NCBI RefSeq assembly: GCF_001418225.1
Contig: NZ_LIPT01000012.1
Location: 1-64,000, forward strand
From: Pannonibacter indicus
Lineage (GTDB): Bacteria; Pseudomonadota; Alphaproteobacteria; Rhizobiales; Stappiaceae
Reading direction: 5' to 3'
DNA: 64,000 nucleotides
The first letter of the stretch is position 1; every line of letters begins with the position of its first letter. Shown one piece after another: positions 44,404 to 52,317 of the stretch. Under the pieces are notes generated by a model. It had not been told where the DNA came from and ran no database searches. It saw only the letters and a list, made by a program, of their open reading frames with translations. Position numbers and translations under genes: made by a program.

Positions 44404-45228
44404 ATGAACTTTCTTGCAAAACTCTGCGGCATCGCCGCCATGGCGCTGGCAGCGGGGACCGCTGCAGCCAGTGCCGGTACGATTGATGATATTCGCGCCC
44501 GCGGTGTCCTGCGCATTCCGGCCATCCTCAATGAGGTGCCCTATTTCAACAAGGACCCGCGCACCGGTGAATGGCAGGGCTTCGTCATCGACATGGCCAG
44601 CGACATTGCCAAGACGCTGGACGTGAAGCTGGAAGTGGTGGAATCGAGCTGGTCCAACGCCATTCTCGACGTGCAGAGCGGCAAGGTGGACATGGCCTTC
44701 GCCGTCACCGCAACGCCGGTTCGTGCCATGTCCGTGTCCTTCTCGGACCCCACCTATTACAACAGCTTCATCATCGTGTCGGCCAAGGACGAGCTGACGG
44801 GCAAGACCTGGCAGGATCTCAACGACCCCAAATACACCTTCGCGGTGGACATGGGCTCGGCGCAGGACCTGATTACCCAGCAGTATCTGCCCAATGCCAA
44901 TATTCTGCGCTTCAAGACACGCGACGAGGCGATCATCGCGGTCACCACCGGCAAGGCGGATGGCCTCGTCAACACCATGCTGAACGGTCTGGTGATTTCG
45001 AAGAAGGCTCCGGCTGTCGGCACCGTGAAGGTTCCGGTTCCGGTGCTCTCGACCCCTTCCGTGATCGCGCTGAACTATGGCACCGACGAAACCTTCAAGA
45101 GCTTCGTCTCCGCCTGGGCCGAATATAACCGCCGCATCGGCAACAACCAGACCTGGATCGTGAAGAGCCTTGAGCCCTTCGGCATCACCTTGACCGATAT
45201 GCCCGAGGGCTTCGGCTTCGGTGGCTGA
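44404..45228 (+). CDS. Polar amino acid ABC transporter substrate-binding protein
   Basis: The 274-residue protein has a signal peptide (MNFLAKLCGIAAMALAAGTA, cleaved after ASA) and the family-3 binding-protein pattern: IRARGVLRIPAILNEVPYFN, WQGFVIDMASDIAKTLDV, VDMAFAVTATPVRAMSVSFS and YTFAVDMGSAQDLITQQYLP. The domain would bind an amino acid or opine through main-chain carboxylate contacts (the usual arginine is in TPVRAMSVSF). It lies across the LysR gene from the permease and ATPase genes but is the only binding protein near, so they should work together. Confidence 0.9.
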   Translation: MNFLAKLCGIAAMALAAGTAAASAGTIDDIRARGVLRIPAILNEVPYFNKDPRTGEWQGFVIDMASDIAKTLDVKLEVVESSWSNAILDVQSGKVDMAFAVTATPVRAMSVSFSDPTYYNSFIIVSAKDELTGKTWQDLNDPKYTFAVDMGSAQDLITQQYLPNANILRFKTRDEAIIAVTTGKADGLVNTMLNGLVISKKAPAVGTVKVPVPVLSTPSVIALNYGTDETFKSFVSAWAEYNRRIGNNQTWIVKSLEPFGITLTDMPEGFGFGG

Positions 45229-45258
45229 TCAGGCATCAGGCCAAAACACCATGCAGCA

Positions 45259-45275
45259 CCCCGCCACAAGCGGGG
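45259..45275 (+). terminator. Possible terminator hairpin after the binding-protein gene
   Basis: CCCCGC and GCGGGG flank the loop CACAA, 30 bases after the stop. The following sequence (CGCCTTGCGTTT) is only weakly T-rich. Confidence 0.4.
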
Positions 45276-45336
45276 CGCCTTGCGTTTGGGGGAGGTTTAT
45301 CCCTTTGCCTCCCCTCTGAACCGCTCAAGCAGCTCT

Positions 45337-45402
45337 GGCGGCTCAGAAGCCCCATGTCTGCGGCCAGATCCGGCAGGCCGATGAAGACGCCGTCCACCCC
45401 GC
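45337..45402 (-). pseudogene. Small remnant of an HpcH/HpaI-type aldolase gene
   Basis: On the minus strand 22 codons read GGVDGVFIGLPDLAADMG followed by unrelated residues. The motif GVDGVFIGPxDLAAxMG is the C-terminal signature of 2-keto-3-deoxy acid/4-hydroxy-2-oxo-acid aldolases (HpcH/HpaI). Nothing upstream or downstream continues the gene. It may mark an aldolase once next to the flavoenzyme gene. Confidence 0.45.
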
Positions 45403-45408
45403 CCCCGC

Positions 45409-47445
45409 TCACATGTCCTTCACCAGCCGCAGCGCATCATAGATGGCGGCGTGGGTGTTGCGGGAGGCGACGGCGTCGCCGATGCGGAAGAGCTGGAAGG
45501 TGCCTTGCGGATTTCGCGTGATCTCCTGCGGCTGGCCCGCGATCAGCGCCTCGTACGACACCTGCCCAAGATTGGACGACAGCGGCTTCAGCTCGAAATA
45601 GAGACCGGCCAGTGGCAGGGTGCCGTGGTTGACGACCACCTGATCCACCGTCCGCGTCTCGCTGGCCCCGCCGTAATCGCTGCCCAGATGGGCGGTGAGC
45701 AGGTTGCCCTGCCGCTCCACCGCCAGCAGCCGCCAGGTGACGGTGAAGCGCGTGCCGAGCTTTTGCAGGCTGCGCATGTAGGGCACCAGGTTCATGGCCA
45801 TCACTTCCGGCGCAAAGCTGCGGTCGGGGGTCATGATCTCGACGCTCGCGCCCGTCCTTGCGATGAGTTCCGCCGCCTGCAGGCCGGTGTGGTCGCCCGC
45901 ATCGTCATAGACCAGCACCTGCCGTCCGGGTTTTGCATCGCCGGAGAGAATGTCCCAGGCGGAGACCACCAGATCATTGCCCGCACTCAGAACCTCAGTA
46001 TCCGGCAGGCCGCCGGTGGCGATGATCACCACATCGGGGCTTTCTGCCAGAACATCGGCGCTTTCCGCCCAGGTGTTGAAGCGGAAGGAGACGCCGAGCC
46101 GCTCGCATTCGGCCATGCGCCAATCGATGACCGGCAGCATCTCCCGCCGCCGTTCGCTCTGTGCGGTCAGGCGGATCTGTCCGCCGGGCCGGGCGGCGGC
46201 CTCGAACACGGTCACCTCATGCCCGCGCTCACCGGCCACCCGTGCGGCTTCCAGCCCGGCGGGGCCTGCGCCCACGATCACCACCTTGCGGCGGCGCGTG
46301 GCGGGGGCGATGTCATGCGGCATCGTCTCCTCGCGCCCGGTGGCGGCGTTGTGGATGCAGAAGGCACGGCCGCCCTGATAGATCCGGTCGAGGCAATAAT
46401 TGGCGCCGGTGCAGGGGCGGATGCGCTCTTCCTGCCCGGCGATGATCTTGCGCACCAGATGCGGGTCGGCCATGTGGGCGCGGGTCATGCCGGCGAGGTC
46501 CACCTTGCCGCTGGCCACCGCATGGCGGGCGGTGGCAACATCGGGAATGCGCGCGGCATGGAAGGTCGGCAGCTGCGTCTCCGCCCGGATGCTGCCGGCA
46601 AAATCCAGATGCGGCGCGCTGGCCATGCCCTGAATGGGGATCACGTCCGTCAGGCCAGCATCCGTATCGATATGGCCGCGCACCACGTTGAGGAAGTCCA
46701 CAAGGCCGCTGTCCTTCAGGCGGCGGGAGATTTCCAGCCCGTCCTCCGGCGTAAGTCCGCCATCCAGCCGCTCATCGCCCGTGTAGCGGATGCCAACGAT
46801 GAAATCCGGCCCGGTGCGCTTGCGGATCTCGCGCAGCACGTCGAAGGCAAAGCGCAGCCGGTTGTCGAGGGAGCCGCCATAGGGGCCGTCCAGCGTGTTG
46901 GTCAGCGGTGACCAGAACTGGTCCATCAGATGGCCATAGGCTTCCAGCTCGATGCCATCCATGCCGCCGGCCTGCATGCGCTCGGCCGCATCGCCATAGT
47001 CCTTGATGATGCGCTCGATGTCCCAGTCCTCCAGCTGCTTGGGGAAGGCCCGGTGCGCGGCCTCCCTCGCATGGGAGGGGGAGACGACGGGCAGCCAGTC
47101 GCCCTTGTCCCAGCGGGTGCGGCGGCCCAGGTGGGTGAGCTGGATCATGATGGCCGCGCCCTGCTCATGCACCGCGTCCGTCAGCTCCCTTGTCCATTTT
47201 ACCACCTCGTCCTTCCAGGCGAGGATGTTGTTGAACACGGGCGGGCTGTCGCGCGATACGGCGGCGGAGCCTGCGGTCATCGTCATGGCCACCCCGGCCT
47301 TCGCCCGCTCCACGTGATAGGCCCGGTAACGGCTCTTGGGCATGCCGTCTTCCGGATAGGCCGGCTCATGCGAGGTGATGATGATCCGGTTGCGCAAGGT
47401 GAGATGCTTGAGCTGGAACGGCTGAAGAAGCGGGTCGCTGGACAT
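45409..47445 (-). CDS. TMADH/2,4-dienoyl-CoA reductase-family flavoenzyme (possible N-demethylase)
   Basis: From the ATG complementary to 47443-47445 the protein has 678 residues. Residues 1-350 form an old-yellow-enzyme TIM barrel with FMN (PFQLKHLTLRNRIIITSHEP, IMIQLTHLGRRT, GFDGIELEAYG-like region). Next come cysteines for a 4Fe-4S cluster in CTGANYCLDRIYQGGRAFCI, then an FAD/NAD(P)-binding half (VVIVGAGPAGLEAARVAGER, QVLVYDDAGDHTGLQAAELI). This matches demethylases for N-methylproline (StcD) or dimethylglycine (DgcA) as well as dienoyl-CoA reductase. SHEPAYPEDG and the neighbouring TetR favour a demethylase; the substrate is unproved. Confidence 0.85.
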   Translation of the reverse strand: MSSDPLLQPFQLKHLTLRNRIIITSHEPAYPEDGMPKSRYRAYHVERAKAGVAMTMTAGSAAVSRDSPPVFNNILAWKDEVVKWTRELTDAVHEQGAAIMIQLTHLGRRTRWDKGDWLPVVSPSHAREAAHRAFPKQLEDWDIERIIKDYGDAAERMQAGGMDGIELEAYGHLMDQFWSPLTNTLDGPYGGSLDNRLRFAFDVLREIRKRTGPDFIVGIRYTGDERLDGGLTPEDGLEISRRLKDSGLVDFLNVVRGHIDTDAGLTDVIPIQGMASAPHLDFAGSIRAETQLPTFHAARIPDVATARHAVASGKVDLAGMTRAHMADPHLVRKIIAGQEERIRPCTGANYCLDRIYQGGRAFCIHNAATGREETMPHDIAPATRRRKVVIVGAGPAGLEAARVAGERGHEVTVFEAAARPGGQIRLTAQSERRREMLPVIDWRMAECERLGVSFRFNTWAESADVLAESPDVVIIATGGLPDTEVLSAGNDLVVSAWDILSGDAKPGRQVLVYDDAGDHTGLQAAELIARTGASVEIMTPDRSFAPEVMAMNLVPYMRSLQKLGTRFTVTWRLLAVERQGNLLTAHLGSDYGGASETRTVDQVVVNHGTLPLAGLYFELKPLSSNLGQVSYEALIAGQPQEITRNPQGTFQLFRIGDAVASRNTHAAIYDALRLVKDM

Positions 47446-47568
47446 GGGTCTTGGCCTCTCTGGAAGGGCGGTTTTCTTCAGCAGAATGGAAATGTTCACC
47501 AGTGTCAAGTTTCAGTGCATGAGTGTCGTTTTCTTTGACGGGCCTGCGCCATCTGCTAGATTTGCGGG

Positions 47569-48231
47569 ATGAAACAGGACACTGACATCACGGGCGAAAC
47601 CGGCATCCCGGCGGAAACCGGCTGGCGCGGCTCTGCCGACCTGTGGCTGGATGCGGCGCTTGAGGCGCTGCTGGAAGCGGGCGTGGAGGCGGTGAAGATC
47701 CAGCCTCTGGCAAAGAAGCTCAATCTGTCGCGCACCAGCTTCTACTGGTTCTTCAAGGACCGGGAGGCGCTTCTGGCCGCGCTGGTGGCGCGCTGGCGGG
47801 AGAAGAACACCGGCGCCATCCTCCGCCAGACGGGCGCCTATGCGGAGACGCTGGCCGAGGCGATGCTGAATGTCATCGACTGCTGGCTCGACCCGGCGCT
47901 GTTCGATTCACGTCTGGAATTTGCGCTGCGCAGCTGGGCGCTGCAATCGCCGGACATTCTGAAGGAGGTGCAGGAGGCCGACCGCCTGCGGCTGGAGGCG
48001 CTGACGGGCCTCTTCACCCGCTTCGGCATCAGCGGCACAGAAGCGGACGTGCGCGCCCGCACGGTCTATCTCACCCAGACCGGCTACATCTCCATGCAAA
48101 CCCGGGAAGACCTCCCCACCCGCATGCACCGCATTCCCGCCTATGTCACCATCTTCACCGGCCAGCCCCCGACCTCGCGCGAACTGGCAAGGTTTCACGC
48201 AAGGCACGGGTTTGTACCTGCTGCCTCATGA
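47569..48231 (+). CDS. TetR-family transcriptional regulator
   Basis: The 220-residue protein has an N-terminal TetR HTH (DAALEALLEAGVEAVKIQPL then AKKLNLSRTSFYWFFKDREA) and an all-helical ligand-binding half. It is divergent from the flavoenzyme gene with a 123-bp shared region, so it is probably its repressor. The promoter region contains a direct repeat of GTGTC (in CCAGTGTCAAG and ATGAGTGTCGT) about 20 bases apart. Confidence 0.88.
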   Translation: MKQDTDITGETGIPAETGWRGSADLWLDAALEALLEAGVEAVKIQPLAKKLNLSRTSFYWFFKDREALLAALVARWREKNTGAILRQTGAYAETLAEAMLNVIDCWLDPALFDSRLEFALRSWALQSPDILKEVQEADRLRLEALTGLFTRFGISGTEADVRARTVYLTQTGYISMQTREDLPTRMHRIPAYVTIFTGQPPTSRELARFHARHGFVPAAS

Positions 48232-48255
48232 AGAAAGTGCTTGTTCCGGACTGAT

Positions 48256-48288
48256 GGCCATCTGCAGGCTATTGATTTGTATAGATCC
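48256..48288. repeat. Dispersed 33-bp repeat, copy 2
   Basis: Second copy of the 16494-16526 element, 30 of 33 bases identical (GGCCATCTGCAGGCTATTGA then TTTGTATAGATCC). It lies in the convergent space between the TetR gene and metC. Confidence 0.55.
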
Positions 48289-48348
48289 GCGGCACAAGGG
48301 CGAGGACGGCGGCGGAGAGCCGAAGGCTTGTCAGCAGTCTGGGCGCCT

Positions 48349-49524
48349 TCACCCGCCCGTCTTCTCCCTGATCCTCTCCAGCAGCGCGTCCACGTCGGCC
48401 ATGAGGTCACGCGGGTCTTCGAGGCCGGTGCTGATGCGCAGGGCGGAGCGGGTGTGCTGCCAGCGGGGGCTGGTCCGGTCCTCGCGGATGGGCTGCGGCG
48501 CCATCAGACTGCGGCTGCCGCCCCAGGAGGCGCCGATGGCGAAGGTGGTGAGGCCGTTGAGGGCAGGGGCCACATGCGGCAGCGCCTCAGGGCGGAACAG
48601 CACGGAAAACAGGCCGCTGACCCCGGCAAAGTCCCGCTTCCAGACGTCATGGCCGGGGCATTCCGGCCGCGAGGGCAGCAGCACGGCTTCCACCAGATCG
48701 TCGGCGGCAAAGCGGGCGGCCAGCTCCTGCGCCACCCGTCCGGCATGGGCAAGGCGCAGGGGCATGGATTCCATGCTGCGCAGGATGTGGCTGGCATCAT
48801 CGGGCGATACGCCGACGCCATAACGGCCGAACTGGCTGCGCAGCTCCTGCGCCAGCGCCGGTTCGCGCACGCTGATGGAGCCCATGAGAATGTCCGACGT
48901 GCCGGAGAAATATTTGGTCAGCGCCTCGGTGACGATATCGGCGCCGTGCGCCAGCGGCTTGAACAGCAGCGGCGTTGCCCAGGTGTTGTCGCAGGCGACC
49001 AGTGCGCCGGAGCGGCGGGCGAGCGCGGCAATCGCGGAAATATCCTGCACTTCCATGGTGGTGGAGCCGGGGGATTCGCACCAGACGAGCCCGGTTTCCG
49101 GCGTCAGCCGCGCTTCCAGATCCGGCAGGGAAAGCGGATCGAAGAAGTCCACGGTGATGGACTGGCGGGCAAGGTCCTGCAGCGCGAAGTCCCGCACCGG
49201 CGGATAGCAGGATTCGGTGATGAGCACCTTCTGCCCCGGCTTCAGCACCGCCAGCATGGCAAAGGCGTTGGCGGCCTGTCCGGAGGGGGCGAGGAAGGTG
49301 TGGAAGCCGCCCTCCAGCGCGTTGATCCGCGCTTCCAGCGCCCGCGTCGTCGGCGTGCCATGAAGCCCGTAGCTGTAGCCATCCAGCCCCCGCTCGCCGC
49401 GGCTTGAGAAGGCCTCCGCTGTGTCAAAGACGATGGTGGACGCCCGGTGCACCGGCGTGGTGAGGCTTGCAAAGCCCTCCTCGCGCACATCCGGCTTCAC
49501 CACGCAGCGGGTCATGTCATGCAT
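48349..49524 (-). CDS. metC: Cystathionine beta-lyase (MetC type), PLP-dependent
   Basis: The 391-residue enzyme is a Cys/Met metabolism fold-type I PLP enzyme. It has YSYGLHGTPTTRALEARINA near the start, the PLP-phosphate site AFLAPSGQAANAFAML-like TFLAPSGQAANAF, and the Schiff-base lysine in VTEALTKYFSGTSDILMGSI. DNTWATPLLFKPLAHGADIV holds the cofactor aspartate. It should cleave cystathionine to homocysteine, pyruvate and ammonia; a C-S lyase for related thioethers is possible. The N-terminal RCVVKPDVREEGFASLTTPV is standard for the family. Confidence 0.9.
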   Translation of the reverse strand: MHDMTRCVVKPDVREEGFASLTTPVHRASTIVFDTAEAFSSRGERGLDGYSYGLHGTPTTRALEARINALEGGFHTFLAPSGQAANAFAMLAVLKPGQKVLITESCYPPVRDFALQDLARQSITVDFFDPLSLPDLEARLTPETGLVWCESPGSTTMEVQDISAIAALARRSGALVACDNTWATPLLFKPLAHGADIVTEALTKYFSGTSDILMGSISVREPALAQELRSQFGRYGVGVSPDDASHILRSMESMPLRLAHAGRVAQELAARFAADDLVEAVLLPSRPECPGHDVWKRDFAGVSGLFSVLFRPEALPHVAPALNGLTTFAIGASWGGSRSLMAPQPIREDRTSPRWQHTRSALRISTGLEDPRDLMADVDALLERIREKTGG

Positions 49525-49599
49525 TTTCAGGTCTCCTGTTCCGGCGGGCAGGAAACCACGGCGCGGTGGCGGCCGTCCAGCATCCGGTGCGGCGCGCGG

Positions 49600-50640
49600 T
49601 TATTGAGACTTGCCGTAAAACGGCTCTGCGGCGGCAAGATCCCACGAACAGACAACGCAGTTGCGCCCGCGCTCCTTGGCCGCATAGAGGGCGGCGTCGG
49701 CGCGCCGGAGGGCGTGCTTGATGCTGGCTTCGCCCTCTTGCACCATCGTCACGCCAAAGCTGGCGGTAATGCCCGCAGTCTCCGGCAGATATTTCGACAG
49801 CCGGTCGCGGGGCATGGCGGCAATGCGCTGCTGCAGGCGCCGCGCCACCTTCTCCGCCACATCGGGCGCTGTGCCGGGCAGCAGGACGGAAAACTCCTCG
49901 CCGCCGATGCGGGAGAAGACGTCCTGCTCGCGCAGGGACGACTGGCAGGTGCGGCTGACTTCCTTCAGCACTTCGTCGCCGGCCGCATGACCATAGGTGT
50001 CATTCAGCTGTTTGAAGAAATCGAGATCGAAAACGATCAGCGCATTCCGCTGCCTGTCTGCGGCGCCACTTCCGTTTCCGCTTCCGTTTCCGGCGGACAG
50101 GATGGCACGGCTGCGCCGCTCGAAGGCGCCGCGGCCGGGAACGCCGGTCAGCCAATCATGGTCAGCCACCCGGCGCAGTTCCAGATTGTGCATGACGATG
50201 GCAGCCAGCTGCTGCAGGATGTCCTCGTCGCGGGGGGTGAAGCGGCGGGGCTTGCGGTCGAAGACGCTGAGCGTGCCGATCCGCGCGCCGCCGGGGGCAA
50301 TCAGCGGCGCACCGGCATAGGCGCGCAGGTGGTCCGGGCCGGTGACATAGGGGTTGTCCCGCGTCCGCTCGTCCGCCAGGGCGTCGGCGATCAGCAGCGC
50401 CTTGTCCGAAAGCACGGTGAAGCGGCAGATTGCATGCTCAAGCGGTGTCTGCCGCTGGTCAAAGCCAGGATGGGACTTGAACCATTGCCGGTCCTTGTCG
50501 ATGAAGCAGATGACGGCCGCGGGCGCATCGAAGATCGTGCGCGCCAGTTCGGTGATCCTGTCGAACCCGGCTTCATAACCGCTGTCAAGGATCTGATAGC
50601 CATCCAGAACCTTCTGCCTGTCCACGTCCTGCAATCCCAT
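49600..50640 (-). CDS. GAF-GGDEF diguanylate cyclase
   Basis: From the ATG complementary to 50638-50640 (ribosome binding site GGAGGGACGA; an upstream ATG at 50697 is weaker) the product has 346 residues. A GAF sensor domain covers about 20-160 (FDRITELARTIFDAPAAVIC, YAGAPLIAPGGARIGTLSVF). The catalytic GGDEF domain follows with VFDLDFFKQLNDTYGHAAGD, the active loop RIGGEEFSVLLP and an allosteric RxxD inhibition site (REQD) five residues before it. It synthesises cyclic di-GMP from GTP. A Gly-Asn-Ser-rich insert (GNGSGNGSGA) near 180 comes from a short repeat of TTCCG units. Confidence 0.9.
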   Translation of the reverse strand: MGLQDVDRQKVLDGYQILDSGYEAGFDRITELARTIFDAPAAVICFIDKDRQWFKSHPGFDQRQTPLEHAICRFTVLSDKALLIADALADERTRDNPYVTGPDHLRAYAGAPLIAPGGARIGTLSVFDRKPRRFTPRDEDILQQLAAIVMHNLELRRVADHDWLTGVPGRGAFERRSRAILSAGNGSGNGSGAADRQRNALIVFDLDFFKQLNDTYGHAAGDEVLKEVSRTCQSSLREQDVFSRIGGEEFSVLLPGTAPDVAEKVARRLQQRIAAMPRDRLSKYLPETAGITASFGVTMVQEGEASIKHALRRADAALYAAKERGRNCVVCSWDLAAAEPFYGKSQ

Positions 50641-50982
50641 TCGTCCCTCCAGACTGCCCGGACGAGCATAATGCGGACTGCTTAAAAACTGTTCCATCTG
50701 AGGCAGGAAAACTGTCCGGGGGGCTGGTTTTTCCCGGTGGTGGACAGGTTTGAGGATACTGCGTGAGCTGCGCTGAAGCTTGTGTGAAGCTTGCCGGGGC
50801 GTCAGATGCAACCAGAGGACAATCGATAAGTTGCTTTACAGGCGTACCTGGCAAAAGTACGAGGGCGTCCAAGTTCCGGTTGTAAGAGGCTGACGGCCGG
50901 TACACTCAGGACGTGCAGCGGAAGCCTGGGCAGGTGTCTTCCGCTGAGTGGAAATCACAAGGAAGATACGCCTTGTTTGGTA
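50641..50982. other. Intergenic stretch left of IS256 with a hairpin
   Basis: No gene is visible. A perfect 9-bp inverted repeat, CAGCGGAAG (50916-50924) and CTTCCGCTG (50938-50946), encloses a 13-base loop without a T-run. The sequence just before the IS shows no short direct repeat of the bases just after it. Confidence 0.5.
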
Positions 50983-52315
50983 GTGTGCTGAGAGTTCTGC
51001 AAATTCGCTGAGAGATGGCGGTCATGGCAGACTGGTGTTGTTCAAGTTCACCGTTTCCCGTGGAAGGAACGCCGCCATGACCAAGTCCAAAGGTAAGACC
51101 GCCAGCGCCAGCGTCAAAGAGATTCTGCTTTCGCACCCAGACGGCCTGCGCAATGTGATCCGCGCCGTCATGCAGGAGGTTCTGGAAGCAGAGATGGACG
51201 AGGCGCCGGGAGCGGCGAAGAGCGAGCGGACGCCGGAGCGTCTGGGCTATCGCTCGGGCCATTACAGCCGCACGCTGGTGACGCGTGTGGGCAAGCTGGA
51301 GCTCAGAGTGCCGCAAGACCGGCAGGGCCGCTTCTCAACCGAACTGTTTGAGCGCTACCAGCGCTCGGAGCGGGCCTTGGTTGCGACACTGGCGGAGATG
51401 TATGTGCAGGGCGTATCGACGCGCAAGGTCAAGGCCATCACGGAAGAGCTGTGCGGCCATGCTTTCTCGGCCTCTTCAATCTCGGCCATCAACAAGCGCC
51501 TCGACGAAAGCCTTGCCGCCTTTGCCGGGCGCCCGCTTCATGAGCCCTTTCCTTACCTCATCCTCGATGCGCGCTACGAGAAGGTGCGGGAGGCAGGCGT
51601 CGTCATGAGCCAGGCGGTGCTGATTGCGGCCGGCACCGACTGGGACGGACGGCGCCAGATCCTGGCCGTCGGGATGGCCAATCGCGAGAGCCGCTCGGCC
51701 TGGCGGGACTTCCTCGCCGGCCTGAAGGCGCGCGGCCTCAAGGGCGTCGAGCTGGCCGTGTCAGACGATCACCCCGGCCTGGCCGCAGCGATCGGCGAGG
51801 TGATCCCTGAGGCCGCATGGCAGCGCTGCTATGTGCATTTCCTCAGGAACGCGCTCGACCATCTGCCGAGAAAGCATGGTGACGACTGCCTGCAGGAGCT
51901 CAGGTGGCTCTACGACCGCCGGGATCTTGACGAAGCAAAGGCTGATCTTGCCGCATGGCTCGCCAAATGGTCGCCCCGCTACCCGCGGCTGACAGCATGG
52001 GCCGAGGAGAACATCGAGCAGACACTGACATTCTTCCGGCTGCCGCGCCAGCACCACAAGCATCTGAAGTCCACCAACATGCTCGAGCGCCTCAACGAGG
52101 AGATAAGACGCCGAACCTATGTCGTGCGCATCTTCCCCAACACCGAAAGCTGCCTGCGCCTCGTCAGGGCCCTAGCTGTCGAAACCAGCGAAAACTGGAT
52201 GGAGGCCAACCGCTACATCAACATGGACGATCTCAAGGAGCACAAAAAGCTCCAACTCCGAAAAGCAGCATGACTAGATTCATGACCGCCCAAATTTGCA
52301 GAACTTGACGCACAC
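50983..52315 (+). mobile_element. Complete IS256-family insertion sequence
   Basis: The element runs from GTGTGC at 50983 to the complementary GCACAC ending at 52315. Both ends share, in inverted orientation, GTGTGC followed after four bases by AGTTCTGCAAATT, with a further shared GGCGGTCATG inside. One transposase gene fills it. The bases outside (TTTGGTA on the left, GACCCATCC on the right) are not the 8-9 bp target duplication expected after a simple insertion, which suggests that a deletion or recombination occurred after insertion. Its right border cuts into an SMP-30-type gene. Confidence 0.85.
51077..52273 (+). CDS. IS256-family transposase
   Basis: The 398-residue DDE transposase starts at ATG 51077. 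The three acidic residues lie in YLILDARYEKVREAG (first Asp), LAVSDDHPGLAAAIGEVIPE (second Asp) and the RRTYVVRIFPN-containing C-terminal part with the glutamate before it in the Mutator/IS256 arrangement (LNEEIRRRTY). The N-terminal RLGYRSGHYSRTLVTRVGKL and VPQDRQGRFSTELFERYQRS are family-conserved. The frame is intact, so the element may be active. The ORF fills the IS. Confidence 0.95.
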   Translation: MTKSKGKTASASVKEILLSHPDGLRNVIRAVMQEVLEAEMDEAPGAAKSERTPERLGYRSGHYSRTLVTRVGKLELRVPQDRQGRFSTELFERYQRSERALVATLAEMYVQGVSTRKVKAITEELCGHAFSASSISAINKRLDESLAAFAGRPLHEPFPYLILDARYEKVREAGVVMSQAVLIAAGTDWDGRRQILAVGMANRESRSAWRDFLAGLKARGLKGVELAVSDDHPGLAAAIGEVIPEAAWQRCYVHFLRNALDHLPRKHGDDCLQELRWLYDRRDLDEAKADLAAWLAKWSPRYPRLTAWAEENIEQTLTFFRLPRQHHKHLKSTNMLERLNEEIRRRTYVVRIFPNTESCLRLVRALAVETSENWMEANRYINMDDLKEHKKLQLRKAA

Positions 52316-52317
52316 GA

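Noticed and set aside
49447-50685. 412-codon plus-strand frame
   Set aside because: Antisense to the GGDEF gene and to the start of metC.
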